This document shows, piece by piece, positions 20,313-32,400 of a stretch of DNA of 64,000 nucleotides (its first letter is position 1; the number at the start of each line of letters is the position of its first letter). Origin of the DNA: Escallonia rubra (taxonomy: Eukaryota; Streptophyta; Magnoliopsida; Escalloniales; Escalloniaceae); the NCBI GenBank assembly GCA_033065855.1, contig JAVXUO010002210.1, forward strand, positions 1 through 64,000, given 5' to 3'. The notes beneath the pieces were generated by a model. The model made no database searches, was not told the DNA's origin, and was given only the letters and a program-made list of their open reading frames with translations. The translations under genes and the position numbers were made by a program.

Positions 20313-20314
<2 letters not shown>
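19050..20314. mobile_element. Element C: short non-autonomous member of the GGAGCTGATC family
   Basis: The right end runs CCATCCGCTACATTACGTAG, a GTTAGATCTGG hairpin half, GCGTGGTCAACGGATCAGCTCC, then (TA)n. The left end (about 19055-19240) matches it inverted: ACGCAGGTAACTTCAGCTAAG, CCAGATTTAACTTTTTTT, and a CCGCTACCTTATGTAGCGGAC palindrome. The outermost ~18 bases of the left end are replaced by a CG-rich/(TG)n run. The interior has an imperfect duplication (GGTAGTCAGGGATT.. near 19685 and 19780) and a GA run, with no convincing gene. Confidence 0.75.
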
Positions 20315-20358
<44 letters not shown>

Positions 20359-20443
20359 GCGTCAAAGAGTACCAGAACATAAACAAACTAGTGATTTGCT
20401 ACACCAACCCAGATTTTCACGAGTGCATGCTTCACAATTTTCT

Positions 20444-20492
<49 letters not shown>

Positions 20493-20543
20493 AGCTACAC
20501 CAACCCAAATTTTCACGAGTGCATGCTTCACAATTTTCTTATA
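20315..20543. repeat. Microsatellites and a 52-bp direct duplication
   Basis: (TA)n next to element C is followed by GCTACACCAACCCAGATTTT-type sequence at about 20398-20448. This recurs at about 20492-20543 after (TA)n(GA)n. The period is ~94 bp, so the microsatellite expanded inside a tandem duplication. Confidence 0.85.
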
Positions 20544-20612
20544 ACTGCGTAGAAGTTCTCTAAATTTTTTTTCAGTAGAAGTTCTAAATATTTCTTTTGA
20601 GGTAGAGCCTAA

Positions 20613-21097
20613 TGTCCCGCACTGTTTTGAAGGCCACCGTTAGAAGCTGTTCCACGCAAACGCATAATGAAGAACGCTTACAGCAAAGAGGCAAGGCTTC
20701 CAGAATATTCTCTACTCTTCTTGTATATATGGAGAGAAACCTATAAGATTTCTAGAAAGGTAGAGAGCTTGTAAATTCTAGAAAGGTAGAGAGCTTGTAA
20801 ATTCTAGAATGGTAGAGAGCTTGCAAATATCTAGATAGTGTGGAGAGATTTCTAGAGAAAGTGGACTGGTATAAGTAGGCAAAGCCATACTTGGCTAAGG
20901 CATTCAAGCAATCTTGTACACAAGCATTCTCCGAGTAAATACAAAGCTTACATTCTCCCAAACTCGTGTCCCTTACTTTGTTCGATAAGCTTCTTACATC
21001 GCCCAGCTCTACGGTTAGGCTGACTTAGCGCACAAGCAGGGGCTTGATCACGCTAGGTGCCGCACGGTTTCGACTTAGAGAAGTTCGTTCCGTGACA
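20613..21097 (+). repeat. 5' LTR
   Basis: Starts TGTCCCGCACTG and ends CGTTCCGTGACA. It contains three ~28-bp repeats (TCTAGAAAGGTAGAGAGCTT) near 20752-20828, and a TATA-like GGTATAAGTAGGC near 20869-20881 that reads GGTATAAATAGGC in the 3' LTR. Confidence 0.95.
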
Positions 21098-21099
21098 GG

Positions 21100-21113
21100 T
21101 GGTATCAGAGCTT
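21100..21113 (+). promoter_or_regulatory. Primer-binding site for initiator Met-tRNA
   Basis: TGGTATCAGAGCTTGG begins two bases after the 5' LTR and matches the 3' end of initiator Met-tRNA, the usual primer of plant Ty3/gypsy elements. Confidence 0.9.
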
Positions 21114-21147
21114 GGTTACGAGGGGTCGTACCAAGCAAGAAGCTGTG

Positions 21148-24100
21148 ATGGCAGGCAAGGACGCTAGTGTGGGAACATCCGCAATGAGCGAGGAGAACAT
21201 TGTGGTTGAACGTGGGCGAGATCTAATACCACCACCCGGTGGGAAGAAGGCTGGTCGTGGCCAAAGCAAATCGCGCGATGCGGTTGCTTCCTTGGATGGG
21301 CGAGCATGTATCTTGGAGGAAGCAATGGGCGATGTGAAAGATCGCTTGGGCATGGTCGAGCAAAACCTCCAAACGTTGGAGGATCATGTATTGGACGAGC
21401 TTAAGTCGCTCAAGAAGGCGGTGACGACTCAAGACGAGCTGCGCACTCAGTTTATGGAGCTGTTCGCGAGTCTTCAAGAACAACTCGACGTGGTTAAAGT
21501 TGGCATGGAGGAAACGAGGCAAGAAATGGCCATGTGCAAAAGTGCCATTGCGGGAGGAGCCGTCATTACTTCTAGTCCAAGGGTGGACGCGCCAAAGCCG
21601 AAGGAATTTGGTGGCAAGCGAGATGCAAAGGAGCTTGACAACTTCATATGGCATATGGAGCGCTACTTCGAAGGTGCCAGCATCACGGATGAAAAGGTTA
21701 AGGTAAGAACTGCCACTCTCTATCTCACCGATACGGCTACACTATGGTGGCGTAGAAAACACAATGACATTGAAAAAGGAATATGCACCATAGACACTTG
21801 GGATTCGTTTAAGAAAGAGATAAAGAGGCAGTTTTACCCCGAAAATGTTACCTATGAAGCTAGAAAGAAGTTGAGGGAGTTGAAGCACAAGAGTAGCATA
21901 AGTGACTATGTGAAAGAGTTTACTACTCTTATGCTCCACATTCCCAACATGACGGAGGAAGACCTCCTCTTCAACTTCATTGACGGCCTCCAAAATTGGG
22001 CCAAGCAAGAACTTCAACGCCGAAGCGTGAAGGATCTTGACGAAGCCATAGCGGTGGCGGAGTCGTTAATGGAGTATGTAAGGGTGGGCGATTCTTCAAA
22101 AGGGAAAAACGTGCAGGCGGCTTCAAAGGGTAACCACGCCAAAGGTGGGGGAGACAAACCCAAGGCGTGGCACAAGGGAAACCATCAAGCTGGCACGAAC
22201 AGGTCCGAGGGTCAAGGCAAGCTGGAAGAGAGGCGAGCCAAGAACAAGCCTAAGGACGGATGCTTCTTCTGCGGAGGGCCACATTGGGCGAGGGATTGCC
22301 CACGACAAGGCAAGCTAAATGCCTTGATCGAAGAGAAGGGAGAGTCCGAGGAGGATGAGGTGCAAATGGGCTCGCTCCAAATCCTCAATGCTCTACACGC
22401 CAAACCTGTGGCGAAGGTCCCCTCGGGGGAGGGACAAGCCTCGACGCGTAAGGGGTTACTCTACGTGGAGGCAAAATTGAATGGGAAGCCCACGAAAGTG
22501 ATGGTCGATACGGGGGCAACCCATAATTTCGTGACAAAGGAAGAGGCCACGCGGCTAGGCCTCAAAGTGGTTGGCGGCGGAGGATGGCTGAAATCCGTCA
22601 ACACCGATGCGAAGCCTCTACAAGGCACGGCTAGACAAGTGGAAATGTGCCTTGGTGCGTGGAGGGGCTTAGTGGATTTCTCGGTGGCTCCTATGGATGA
22701 CTTCAAGGTCGTGATAGGCCTTGACTTCTTGCGGTAAGTAAATGCGTTGGTGTCGCCTTACAACAATACAGTGCATATCATGGAAAAGGGAGCGTCATGT
22801 GTGGTGCCTATGTCCGCGGGGACTTCTAGCGCCAAGGCCCTATCGTCCATGCAGCTATCCGCGATGCAACTCGTGAAGGGAATCAAGAAAGGAGAGGCAA
22901 CCTACTTGGCTGCCCTAAAGATGGAAGACAATGCGGGGATACCAACCGAGCCACTACCGAGGGAAATCGAAGAAGTCCTTGAGGTAAACAAGGACGTGAT
23001 GCCGCCCGAGCTACCAAAGCGGCTTCCACCTAGGAGGGAGGTGGATCACCAAATCGAGCTTGAGCCGGGGGCCAAGCCACATTCGATGGCACCTTATAGA
23101 ATGGCGCCGCCCGAGTTGGAGGAGTTGCGGAGACAACTAACAGAGCTAAGGGAGGCAGGGTTTATCCAACCTTCCAAAGCACCTTATGGAGCGCCGGTTC
23201 TTTTCCAAAAGAAGCACGATGGTTCGTTGCGGATGTGCATAGACTATCGGGCACTTAACAAGGTGACGGTCAAGAACAAATACCCAATTCCATTGATCGC
23301 GGATCTCTTCGACCAGCTTGGGAGGGCCAAGTTCTTCACCAAATTGGATCTTAGGTCGGGGTATTATCAAGTTCGCATCGCCGAAGGAGATGAGCCCAAG
23401 ACCACATGTGTGACGAGATATGGAGCGTTCGAATTCTTGGTCATGCCATTCGGCTTAACCAACGCCCCAGCCACGTTTTGCACACTCATGAACAAGATAT
23501 TCCATCCTTACCTTGATCAGTTCGTGGTGGTATATCTTGACGACATTATGGTGTATAGCAACACATTGGAGGAGCATGTGGAGCATCTTAAAACAGTGTT
23601 CAACGTGTTGGGAGAGAACGAGCTGTATGTCAAGCGGGAGAAATGCTCGTTCGCCAAGGAAGAGGTGCACTTCTTGGTCACGTAATCAAGGGCAGAACGC
23701 TAAGAATGGATGAGGAGAAGGTGAAGGCGATCAAGGAGTGGGAGGCGCCCGCGAAGGTCTCCGAGCTACGGTCATTCCTTGGCCTAGCTAACTACTATCG
23801 GCGGTTTATCAAGGGCTACTCAGCCAAAGCAGCCCCATTAACGGACCTACTCAAGAAGGGGAAAACATGGGAATGGTCCAAGAGGTGCCAATCTGCCTTC
23901 GAAGGATTGAAGGCAGCAGTAATGGAAGAGCCCGTTCTAGCTCTTCCCGACCACACGAAGATATTTGAGGTGCAAACGGATGCGTCCGATTTCGCTAATG
24001 GTGGGGTGTTGATGCAAGAGGGGCATCCCATAGCGTTCGAGAGCCGCAAGCTAAATGACACCGAGCGGAGGTACACGGTGCAAGAGAAGGAGATGACCGC

Positions 24101-25817
24101 GGTGGTTCATTGCCTACGCACTTGGAGGCACTACCTGTTGGGGAGTCGGTTCGAGATCAAGACCGACAACATAGCTACTAGCTACTTCCAGATGCAAAAG
24201 AAGTTGAGTCCGAAGCAAGCTAGGTGGCAAGATTTCTTGGCCGAGTTCGACTACGTGATGGAATACAAGCCGGGCAAGGCCAACTTGGTAGCGGATGCCT
24301 TAAGTCGGAAGGCGGAATTGGCGGCGATGTCTAAAGCGAAGGGGGAAATCTTAGAAGAAATCAAGGAGGGAATGGAACACGACCCCTTAGCTAAGGACCT
24401 ACTCAAGCTTGCGGAAGATGGGAAAACCAAACGCTTTTGGGTAGAAGACGGCCTACTCTACACAAAAGGGCGACGGGTGTATGTTCCTAAATGGAACAAC
24501 TTGAGGAGGAAAATCATTCGGGAGTGCCATGACACTCCGTGGGCAGGCCATCCGGGGCAGCGACGGACATACGCCTTAGTGGAAGCGTCGTATTATTGGC
24601 CCCAAATGAAGGACGAAGTGGAAGCGTACGTGAGGACTTGTCTTGTGTGCCAACAAGACAAGGTGGAAAACCAACTGCCGGCGGGATTACTCGAGCCTTT
24701 GCCTATCCCAGCACGCCCGTGGGAAAGTGTAAGCATGGATTTCATTACGTGCTTACCAAAATCGGAGGGATGCGGCTCGATTATGGTTGTGGTAGACCGG
24801 TTTTCCAAATACGCAACGTTCATAGCAGCCCCAACCGATTGCACGGCGGAAGATGCAGCCCGGTAATTCTTGAAGCATGTGGTAAAGTATTGGGGGCTAC
24901 CGAAAATTATAGTGAGCGATCGAGATCCCAGGTTCACGGGCAAGTTTTGGACGGAGCTGTTCAAACTCCTTGGCTCGGAGCTACACTTCTCAACAAGCTT
25001 CCACCCCCAAACAGATGGGCAGACAGAGCGGGTGAATGCTCTACTCGAGTGCTATTTGCGGCACTTTGTTAGTGCCAACCAAACAGATTGGGCAAGACTT
25101 TTGGACGTGGCGCAATTTTCGTATAACTTGATGAGGAGCGAAGCCACGAACCAAAGTCCTTTCGAGATTGTCACAGGACAACAGCCGCTCACTCCCCTCG
25201 CATTGGCGGACGACCACAACGGGAGAAGTCCTTTGGCAATGCAAGTGGCTAGATCGTGGAACGAGCAAGCGGATATGGCGCGCTCCTACCTCGACAAAGC
25301 CGCGCGCAAGATGAAGAAGTGGGCGGATAAGAGACGGCGGCCGAAAGAGTACAACCTTGGGGACATGGTGATGTTAAAGCTGCTTCCGCAACAGTTCAAG
25401 TCCTTCAGGAAAGTACACAAAGGGCTGATTCGAAGGTACGAAGGACCCTTTCCCATCGTGGCAAAAGTTGGAAAAGTGTCTTATCGATTGGAGTTGCCAC
25501 CTAGACTAAAAATTCACCCGGTCTTCCACGTGAGCTTGTTAAAACCTCATTATGCCGATATGGAAGACCCAAGCCGTGGAGAAAGTCATAGGGCCCCAAC
25601 AGCTGTGGTGAAGTCCTATGACAAAGAAGCCGAGTACGTGCTCAGCGACAAACTTGAGCGAAGACGAGGTGTTCCACCAACGCGGCACTACTTGGTGAAA
25701 TGGAAAGGAATGCCGGAGAAAGAAGCAACATGGGAAAGAGCCGACGATCTTTGGCAGTTCCAAGATATAATAGACCGGTATCGCGAAGAGGTTGCGACGA
25801 GGGCGTCGCGAGATTAG
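21148..25817 (+). pseudogene. gag-pro-pol polyprotein with chromodomain, three breaks
   Basis: The first ATG is at 21148. Order: capsid (FGGKRDAKELDNFIWHMERY), zinc knuckle (CFFCGGPHWARDC), protease (VMVDTGATHNF), reverse transcriptase (YLDD at about 23533), RNase H ([11 protein letters not shown]), integrase (HHCC near 24527-24658, then the D, D and E residues), and a chromodomain near 25625-25790 (YLVKWKGMPEKEATWE). Breaks: TAA at 22735-22737 between protease and RT, a one-base loss near 23680 after RT, and TAA at 24864-24866 inside integrase. The first stop lies between protease and RT, so programmed readthrough is conceivable, but the other two look like plain damage. The element would need proteins from a relative to move. 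Confidence 0.93.
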
Positions 25818-25828
25818 GTGGGGGAGGA
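25814..25828 (+). promoter_or_regulatory. Polypurine tract
   Basis: AGGTGGGGGAGGA ends directly at the first base of the 3' LTR, the expected position for plus-strand priming. Confidence 0.85.
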
Positions 25829-26313
25829 TGTCCCGCACTGTTTTGGAGGCCACCGTTAGAAGTTGTTCCACGCAAACGCATAATGAAGAACGCTTACAGC
25901 AAAGAGGCAAGGCTTCCAGAATATTCTCTACTCTTCTTGTATATATGGAGAGAAACCTAGAAGATTTCTAGAAAGGTAGAGAGCTTGTAAATTCTAGAAA
26001 GGTAGAGAGCTTGTAAATTCTAGAATGGTAGAGAGCTTGCAAATATCTAGATAGTGTGGAGAGATTTCTAGAGAAAGTGGACTGGTATAAATAGGCAAAG
26101 CCATACTTGGCTAAGGCATTCAAGCAATCTTGTACACAAGCATTCTCCGAGTAAATACAAAGCTTACATTCTCCCAAACTCGTGTCCCTTACTTTGTTCA
26201 ATAAGCTTCTTACATTGCCCAGCTCTACGGTTAGGCTGACTTAGCGCACAAGCAGGGGCTTGATCACGCTAGGTGCCGCACGGTTTCGACTTAGAGAAGT
26301 TCGTTCCGTGACA
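25829..26313 (+). repeat. 3' LTR
   Basis: Same length as the 5' LTR with six substitutions. It ends GTGACA next to CTAA. The end lies 95 bases from the stop codon of the receptor kinase gene, on that gene's 3' side. Confidence 0.95.
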
Positions 26314-26408
26314 CTAAGCTTGGAAACTAGTCGGGACAGTAATGTATTAGTATCCCTATTCTCCTAGTACTGAGAATCCAAATTGATTGAGTAGATATCA
26401 GAAGCAGC

Positions 26409-29400
26409 CTATGGCCCGTCGATTGGCGTGCTCTGGATCTGACTGTCACTCTTGCTACTGCCCTGGCTGTGTTGGTGCTGGTACATCAGTATTTCCCGGG
26501 GCTTGATCATGTCACTCGAGCCACTGGTTTCCAAGACAAACTCTTGAACAACTGCTTTGCCTTCGAGCATGCGGACTACCGAAGACATACTAGGCCTAAC
26601 TGCTGATGAGACATTAGTGCAGAAGAGCGCTACATTAATCATCGTCATGACCTCTTCTTCGTTGTATTGTGATTCCAACCTTGGATCAACTAGTTCCATC
26701 AACTTCCCGTTCATCTTTAAGACAAGAGCCTAGGAGGGGAAAGAAAGCAAAAAATAGGAATGATTTTAACTTCAACTATCACTGCATCGACAATCTTAAA
26801 ATGCCAAAAATTGGCCAATAGAACATGGATATGTATTAGGAAATTAAGACAATATGCAATGAAGGGTCAAGAAGTTACTTGATCAAGAAGATAAAAACCA
26901 TCGTCCTTTCTCTGATGAGTTGTGTTACACCTCCCACCGACGATTTCCAGTGCGACAATTCCAAAACTATAGACATCTGCTTTGTCAGTTAGGTAACCCC
27001 TCATTGCATATTCAGGTGCCATGTATCCGCTGTAGTTAATGGAGAACACATCAGGATTATCTGATATATATGTTGTCCTCTTGTAGAGAAACTCTGAAAG
27101 GTTTCGCTACATTTGCACTCATAATCAGGGCATAACAACTACAGACTACATTGATGAGGTTAAAAAAGCATAATTGCTTACTAAGTGCCAGCAATTCGGG
27201 TGCTTATGTGGGTACTTTCTTCTTCATCCAGCTTAGCCAGACCAAAGTCGGATATTTTAGGGTTAAGATCCCTGTCAAGAAGCACATTAGTTGCCTTGAT
27301 GTCTCTGTGGACGATCTTCAGTCTTGATTCTTCATGAAGATAAGCCAAACCCCTAGCTATACCAATGCAAATCTTTTGCCTGGTAGTCCAGTCGAGATTC
27401 AGCCGCGATTCCTCTGGGCCTTCAAACATCAAGTGACAAAAGTTAGAATAGTCTATTTTTATGACACCAGGAGCGCTTAATAAATCGTGAGGTCGAAGTT
27501 TACCAAACAAAGCACGAGCAAGGCTGTTGTTTTCCATGTACTCGTACACTAGCAATAATTGGTTTTCTTCAATACAACATCCGTACAGGTTTACGAGATG
27601 TGGGTGTTGCAGAGCTGAAATCATGCCTATTTCATTCACAAACTCGCGATTCCCTTGCTTTGATTTGGAAGATAGTTGCTTCACGGCAACTATGGTGCCA
27701 TCCAGTAAAAGTCCCTTCATTTAGAAATATAAGTCAGGAAGAGTACATTAGAAGAAGATTCTCTTTTCGAAGAAAATAGCTGCATATAGTACTTCAAAGA
27801 AATAAACCAGTGGAAACTACACTTGTGTAGGTTACCTTGTAAACAGAACCAAAACCCCCTTCTCCAATCTTATTAGCAGCATCAAAATTATTTGTTGCGG
27901 CTTTAATTTGTCTCAAGGTAAATGAACCAGTGTGCAGGTCCAGACCCTTCAGATCTGCCGAAGATACCGAGTTTGTTGATGAGCTTGTACAGCACAAAAT
28001 GGCAAATCACAGTTCCAGTAACATGGGATTTAATACTTCATGCAGGCACAATCTAAGTGTTGCTATTGAATGCCAGCACAGAGCTCTCAGCTACAGCTCA
28101 AAGTCTCAAATCTTTCATGTCTAAACATTATGCTTTCGGTTACTATTCTTACTACTCGTTATTTATACATAAAGCCATGCATGTACCTGTTGTTCAAGGC
28201 ACTATGAAAGGAGAAACGAAGAAAATGAAGGGATTTTTGGTCAACAAGAAGAATGACAATGTTGTCTAAGTACCTAGTCCCATTGTATCTTTGCGACGTA
28301 GACAACCTTTCCACCAAAGGACAACTAGGAGGAGGAAGATGGGAAATCCAATTCCAACTACAATCGCGATCACGGTGCCTGCAGATATGTTGTTTCCATT
28401 CTCTGATGGAGGTTTGGAATCTGAACCAAACACGTACGTGTAAATGATATTAAACTGAATAAGACAAATGAATGCTCAACAAATCCAACTATTTCCATCA
28501 AAAAACAAAATAGGAATGAATGGGAGTAATCCCTTATCTGATGATGATAATAAGTAGAGATCAAGCTCTAGCATTCATGTCTTAAAGTAAAAAAATAAAG
28601 CTTTCTATGCAGTTAAAAATTAAGTGCAGTTTACTAATAATGAAAACAAACTAGTGGCAACAAATGAGAAACTTCCACGGCCACATGGTACCACAGAGTC
28701 TTCCCTAAATAAGGACTCGGGCCAATTAGAACAATCTTGCTAATTATAATTTCTATTGATTATATCTTCAAGATATAGGCATATTGCAAGAAGTAAATAT
28801 GATGCCCATGAACCCCACTGCAAACAAGAAGCTCATAGAATGTTCACAGCTTTACCAGAAACCACAGAGATGGCTGAAATGAGAGGACCATATACACCTC
28901 TACCAGGCATATCAAGTGTCCCTTTTCCAGCCCAATATAGGCGGATCTCCAAGGTACTATTAGTTACAACTGCCTTAAAAGGTCTTACGACACCCTTTCC
29001 GACACCACCTGCTTCATTCTGGATATTGAAATCCTTCCAAACCAGTTTCCGCTGCAACAACAGTGAACTAAGTTAAACCTGAAATATATACGTATCTAAC
29101 ACGGATGAACTTTCCTTTTGATAAGTCTTAGAAAAACAACCTAGTATTGGAAAAGTCAGAACATTGAGCTGAATCTAGGTAATAAACAATCCACAATCTA
29201 GAGGACTAGATAACAACCGAAAATCATAAAGGATGACGTGGCCGCCACCATTCCAAAGAAAAGCAAAATTGTTGCCAGCCCTTTCTACGTCAGTCCTCTA
29301 AACAAAGAAGTGAAATGCTGACATCTACCTGAATATATATATCAAATACGCGCCTTCCAAGGCTTCTATAGGTTTTGTCATCAGTGAACATGATCTCTGC

Positions 29401-32400
29401 AAAGTGGAGATTTACTGTGTAGTTTCCATCCCTGAGACAGTAACCGTAATAAGTCAAAGACAGTGGAGAAAGTCGTGCATCTTTGTACAAGTCAGTAATG
29501 TTTCCACGGAGCACAGAAGCATTATTGTCAATAATATAAGAGTCTGTACTACTGTTGTCGAAGAAGTGACCAGTGCTGCTAAATCCCCAGTTAGACCGAC
29601 TTCGGAAGAAATTTGAAGGCCCACCCAAGTCCGTATCGTCTTCATAGCTGTATCTGGTCTTCCTATCACCAATTACTTCCTTTCCGCCACAATTTATGTG
29701 GAAAGAGTACAACTCTGATAGAAAACCATAGAATAGTTTACTTATGATCAACAAAAGGCCGAACAGGGGTGGGGCAGAGGGGGCGGGCAACCAAGGTACT
29801 CCACTTTGACATGCCAGATCTCACATCAACGAATGCAAATTTTGTCTTTCAATCGAACAAAGATATTTTGCTGGGGGAGAATCAATAAAAATTTCGGTGC
29901 ACAAAAAATTGTAGCAAATACCACATAAGATTACATACAAGAATCTAGAACATAGATAAAATATTAAGATCTGCACTTCATAGACATTAGTAATTTGCGA
30001 TCCGAGATAAGCTTGGATCAGAGTCATGGGACACTGTAGCTCAAATGAACTTATAAGTGTATGCGACATAGATTCCATGTCTCCTTATGAAGACAAGAGG
30101 TCTTACGAAGGAAGTTTTTATTTGTGAAAATGGTGCTTCACACTCAGAACAAGCACGAAGAAATTTGCGCTACCACCATATCTTTTGAAATCATCTGCCA
30201 GAGAAGTTTCTCAAGATCTTAGGTTTCTACCTGGACTCGATGAAGCAAGGATCACTTTGAGGGACTCATGATCATACCACCCATATAAGCTGAGTTGAGA
30301 AGCGAACATGGTAACATTTTTTAGAGGCTATAAAGCAGAGCAAGTCTAAGAAAAAAGTAGCTCAGAAAAACATTAAGAGAAATGAAGGGCAAAAAGATGC
30401 AGGATAACCTTAAGCTGTTAGGTGTAAGATCAAAAGTATTAAGATCCTAGTTCCATCCACTCCATAGGTTTCTAATTTAAGTCAAGATATATACTTTGAC
30501 CACAGCAAGGTCTTTTAATTTGGTTCACAATATACATGTCTTCGTAAAATAGTGAACCAATCAGGAGCAAAAATGTCCAACTAACAAGAGAAGGAAGACA
30601 AATGACATTCAACTTACGTTTTGAGCATGGCCTGCTTCTCAAGCATGAAACAATTCCGCTGGAAAGTCAATTTGAAAGACAAAAGAAATCAGCATCATAT
30701 CAGCTTTGCTAGTTTTATTTTACAGATTTGTCATTGAAACTTTGAAGAACAGTATTGAGGTGAAGAAAATATGATGACGGAATTCCATATATAGATATAG
30801 AAAGTTACGATGTATCCCCACTTGAAAACCTTCCAAACAAGTTTCTACAAGAAGGGAAAAACACAAAATTCACACATCAGCTGGTATGCAGAAGATTCTA
30901 GAATCAGCATCACTAGAACAGTTTCAAGAGAGTTTTATCTCACACATTCTCTGTCTGACAATTTGCCCCAGAGCTTACAGATGTGAGATTGTTGTATGAA
31001 AGATCACTAGGGAAGAATTCACACGGCGATTAGATGCTAGAACATAGAATAAAAATGAAAGTAAAAGACAAATCAGTGGAAGAAAATCCACACTCGTGAT
31101 ACCTTATATCCTTGAACATCAGACGAGCATAAGGAGTTCGGTTTTCATGCATGTTAGTTAGGGAACTCAAAGACAAAATTCTTGTTTTCCTTTATGTTGT
31201 TGAAGACATGTTAAAAAGAGACACCATATTAACAACATACTTACCTGAGCCTCTTCTTGGCCTGTTATAATCTCAATGAAGATCGAGGTCGTCGATTAAA
31301 TGGTTCATGAATTGCCTGATTGCTGATTCTAGAGTCTTTTTTAGTTAACTATCGTCACTACCTCTTCAGACTAAGAAAACTAGTTGATCTATAACGAACC
31401 CTTGTATAACATTCCAGACAAGTAACATAAAAGGTTTGGAGAAGAACACTTACGTATTTTTACCATCCGTCCTCATCCAATCCGGCATGGGTCCATCTAG
31501 CATGTTTCCGGTTAAATAACTAAAGAAGATTAGTACCATGAATTAGTGCAAAATGGCAGTTTTCTTCACCAAAGTACCATCAGCTAATGCTGCAAATATG
31601 GATTAACTAATAACTTTAAAGCTCAGATTACAGATTAATCCCCTTAAACTATACCTCACTTGACTCAAATCTGCGCAGTTATTTCTCTTCATCCCAAAAA
31701 GATACTATTATGAATTGGAGTAAAACTTTTGAGCTAGTATTCCCCGTGAAGTTAACAGCCACAGGGATACGTGATAATTTCAAATCTCTAACCACTAAGT
31801 GAGCAAATACGGAAATTCCAACATAACCCACTTAATTCAAATCTATGCAATTCAAAGGTTCGATATTTTGAACCCTATTTTTTACCCCATATCCAAAACA
31901 TCACGTCCCCACTGAAAGAGGACAAGGTTCACTTAGGAGGAAAGCACATAATTTCTTTAATCAGTTCCAACTCCTTAAATGGTATGCAAGCTTTTGAGTG
32001 CTGCTACATTAAGTTGGCAAGAAAAGGCTCCTCCTTTACACAACTCAAAGCAATGGCAATTTCTTAGGTTTCCATACCCGACCTGCAGAGAGCAGGTAAT
32101 CTCTCTGAGAAAAAGATAGGTTCCTTTTTGTACACATACTTACCATCTTATAGACCAAGTTAAGTTGCTAAATAAAGACACTTCAGGCATCTGCTTGGAT
32201 TAATTTGCTATGGAACCTATTCCGAGCTTTGAAATCTTCCAACCCACCTTCTGTAGGTTTTCAGGTTGCACAAATTCAGCTCAGAGATAGTGGTATTGTT
32301 TAAGGCTACTAGACTTTTCGTTTATTGTGGTTAGTCCAATCTATTGTTCAGCTCTGCAGTAATTCGAGACATTAAAATTTACCCTTTGATGCCAGTAGCA

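Larger units (their letters stand above)
20613..26313 (+). mobile_element. Ty3/gypsy chromovirus LTR retrotransposon, full length but mutated
   Basis: Two 485-bp LTRs (20613-21097, 25829-26313), a primer-binding site, gag-pro-pol with a C-terminal chromodomain, and a polypurine tract. CTAA flanks both sides (20609-20612 and 26314-26317); this is one base short of the usual 5-bp duplication. The LTRs differ at six positions by eye (about 1.2%), indicating a fairly recent insertion. The short LTRs and the RT and chromodomain sequences suggest the Galadriel or Reina clade, with Galadriel my preference; this needs a tree. Confidence 0.95.

Noticed and set aside
22735..22737. Programmed stop-codon readthrough between protease and reverse transcriptase
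   Set aside because: Two other clear breaks exist in the same polyprotein, so a simple mutation is the more economical reading.
24539..25072. 177-codon frame overlapping the integrase region
   Set aside because: It is an out-of-frame shadow of the integrase; the true frame carries the HHCC and DDE motifs.
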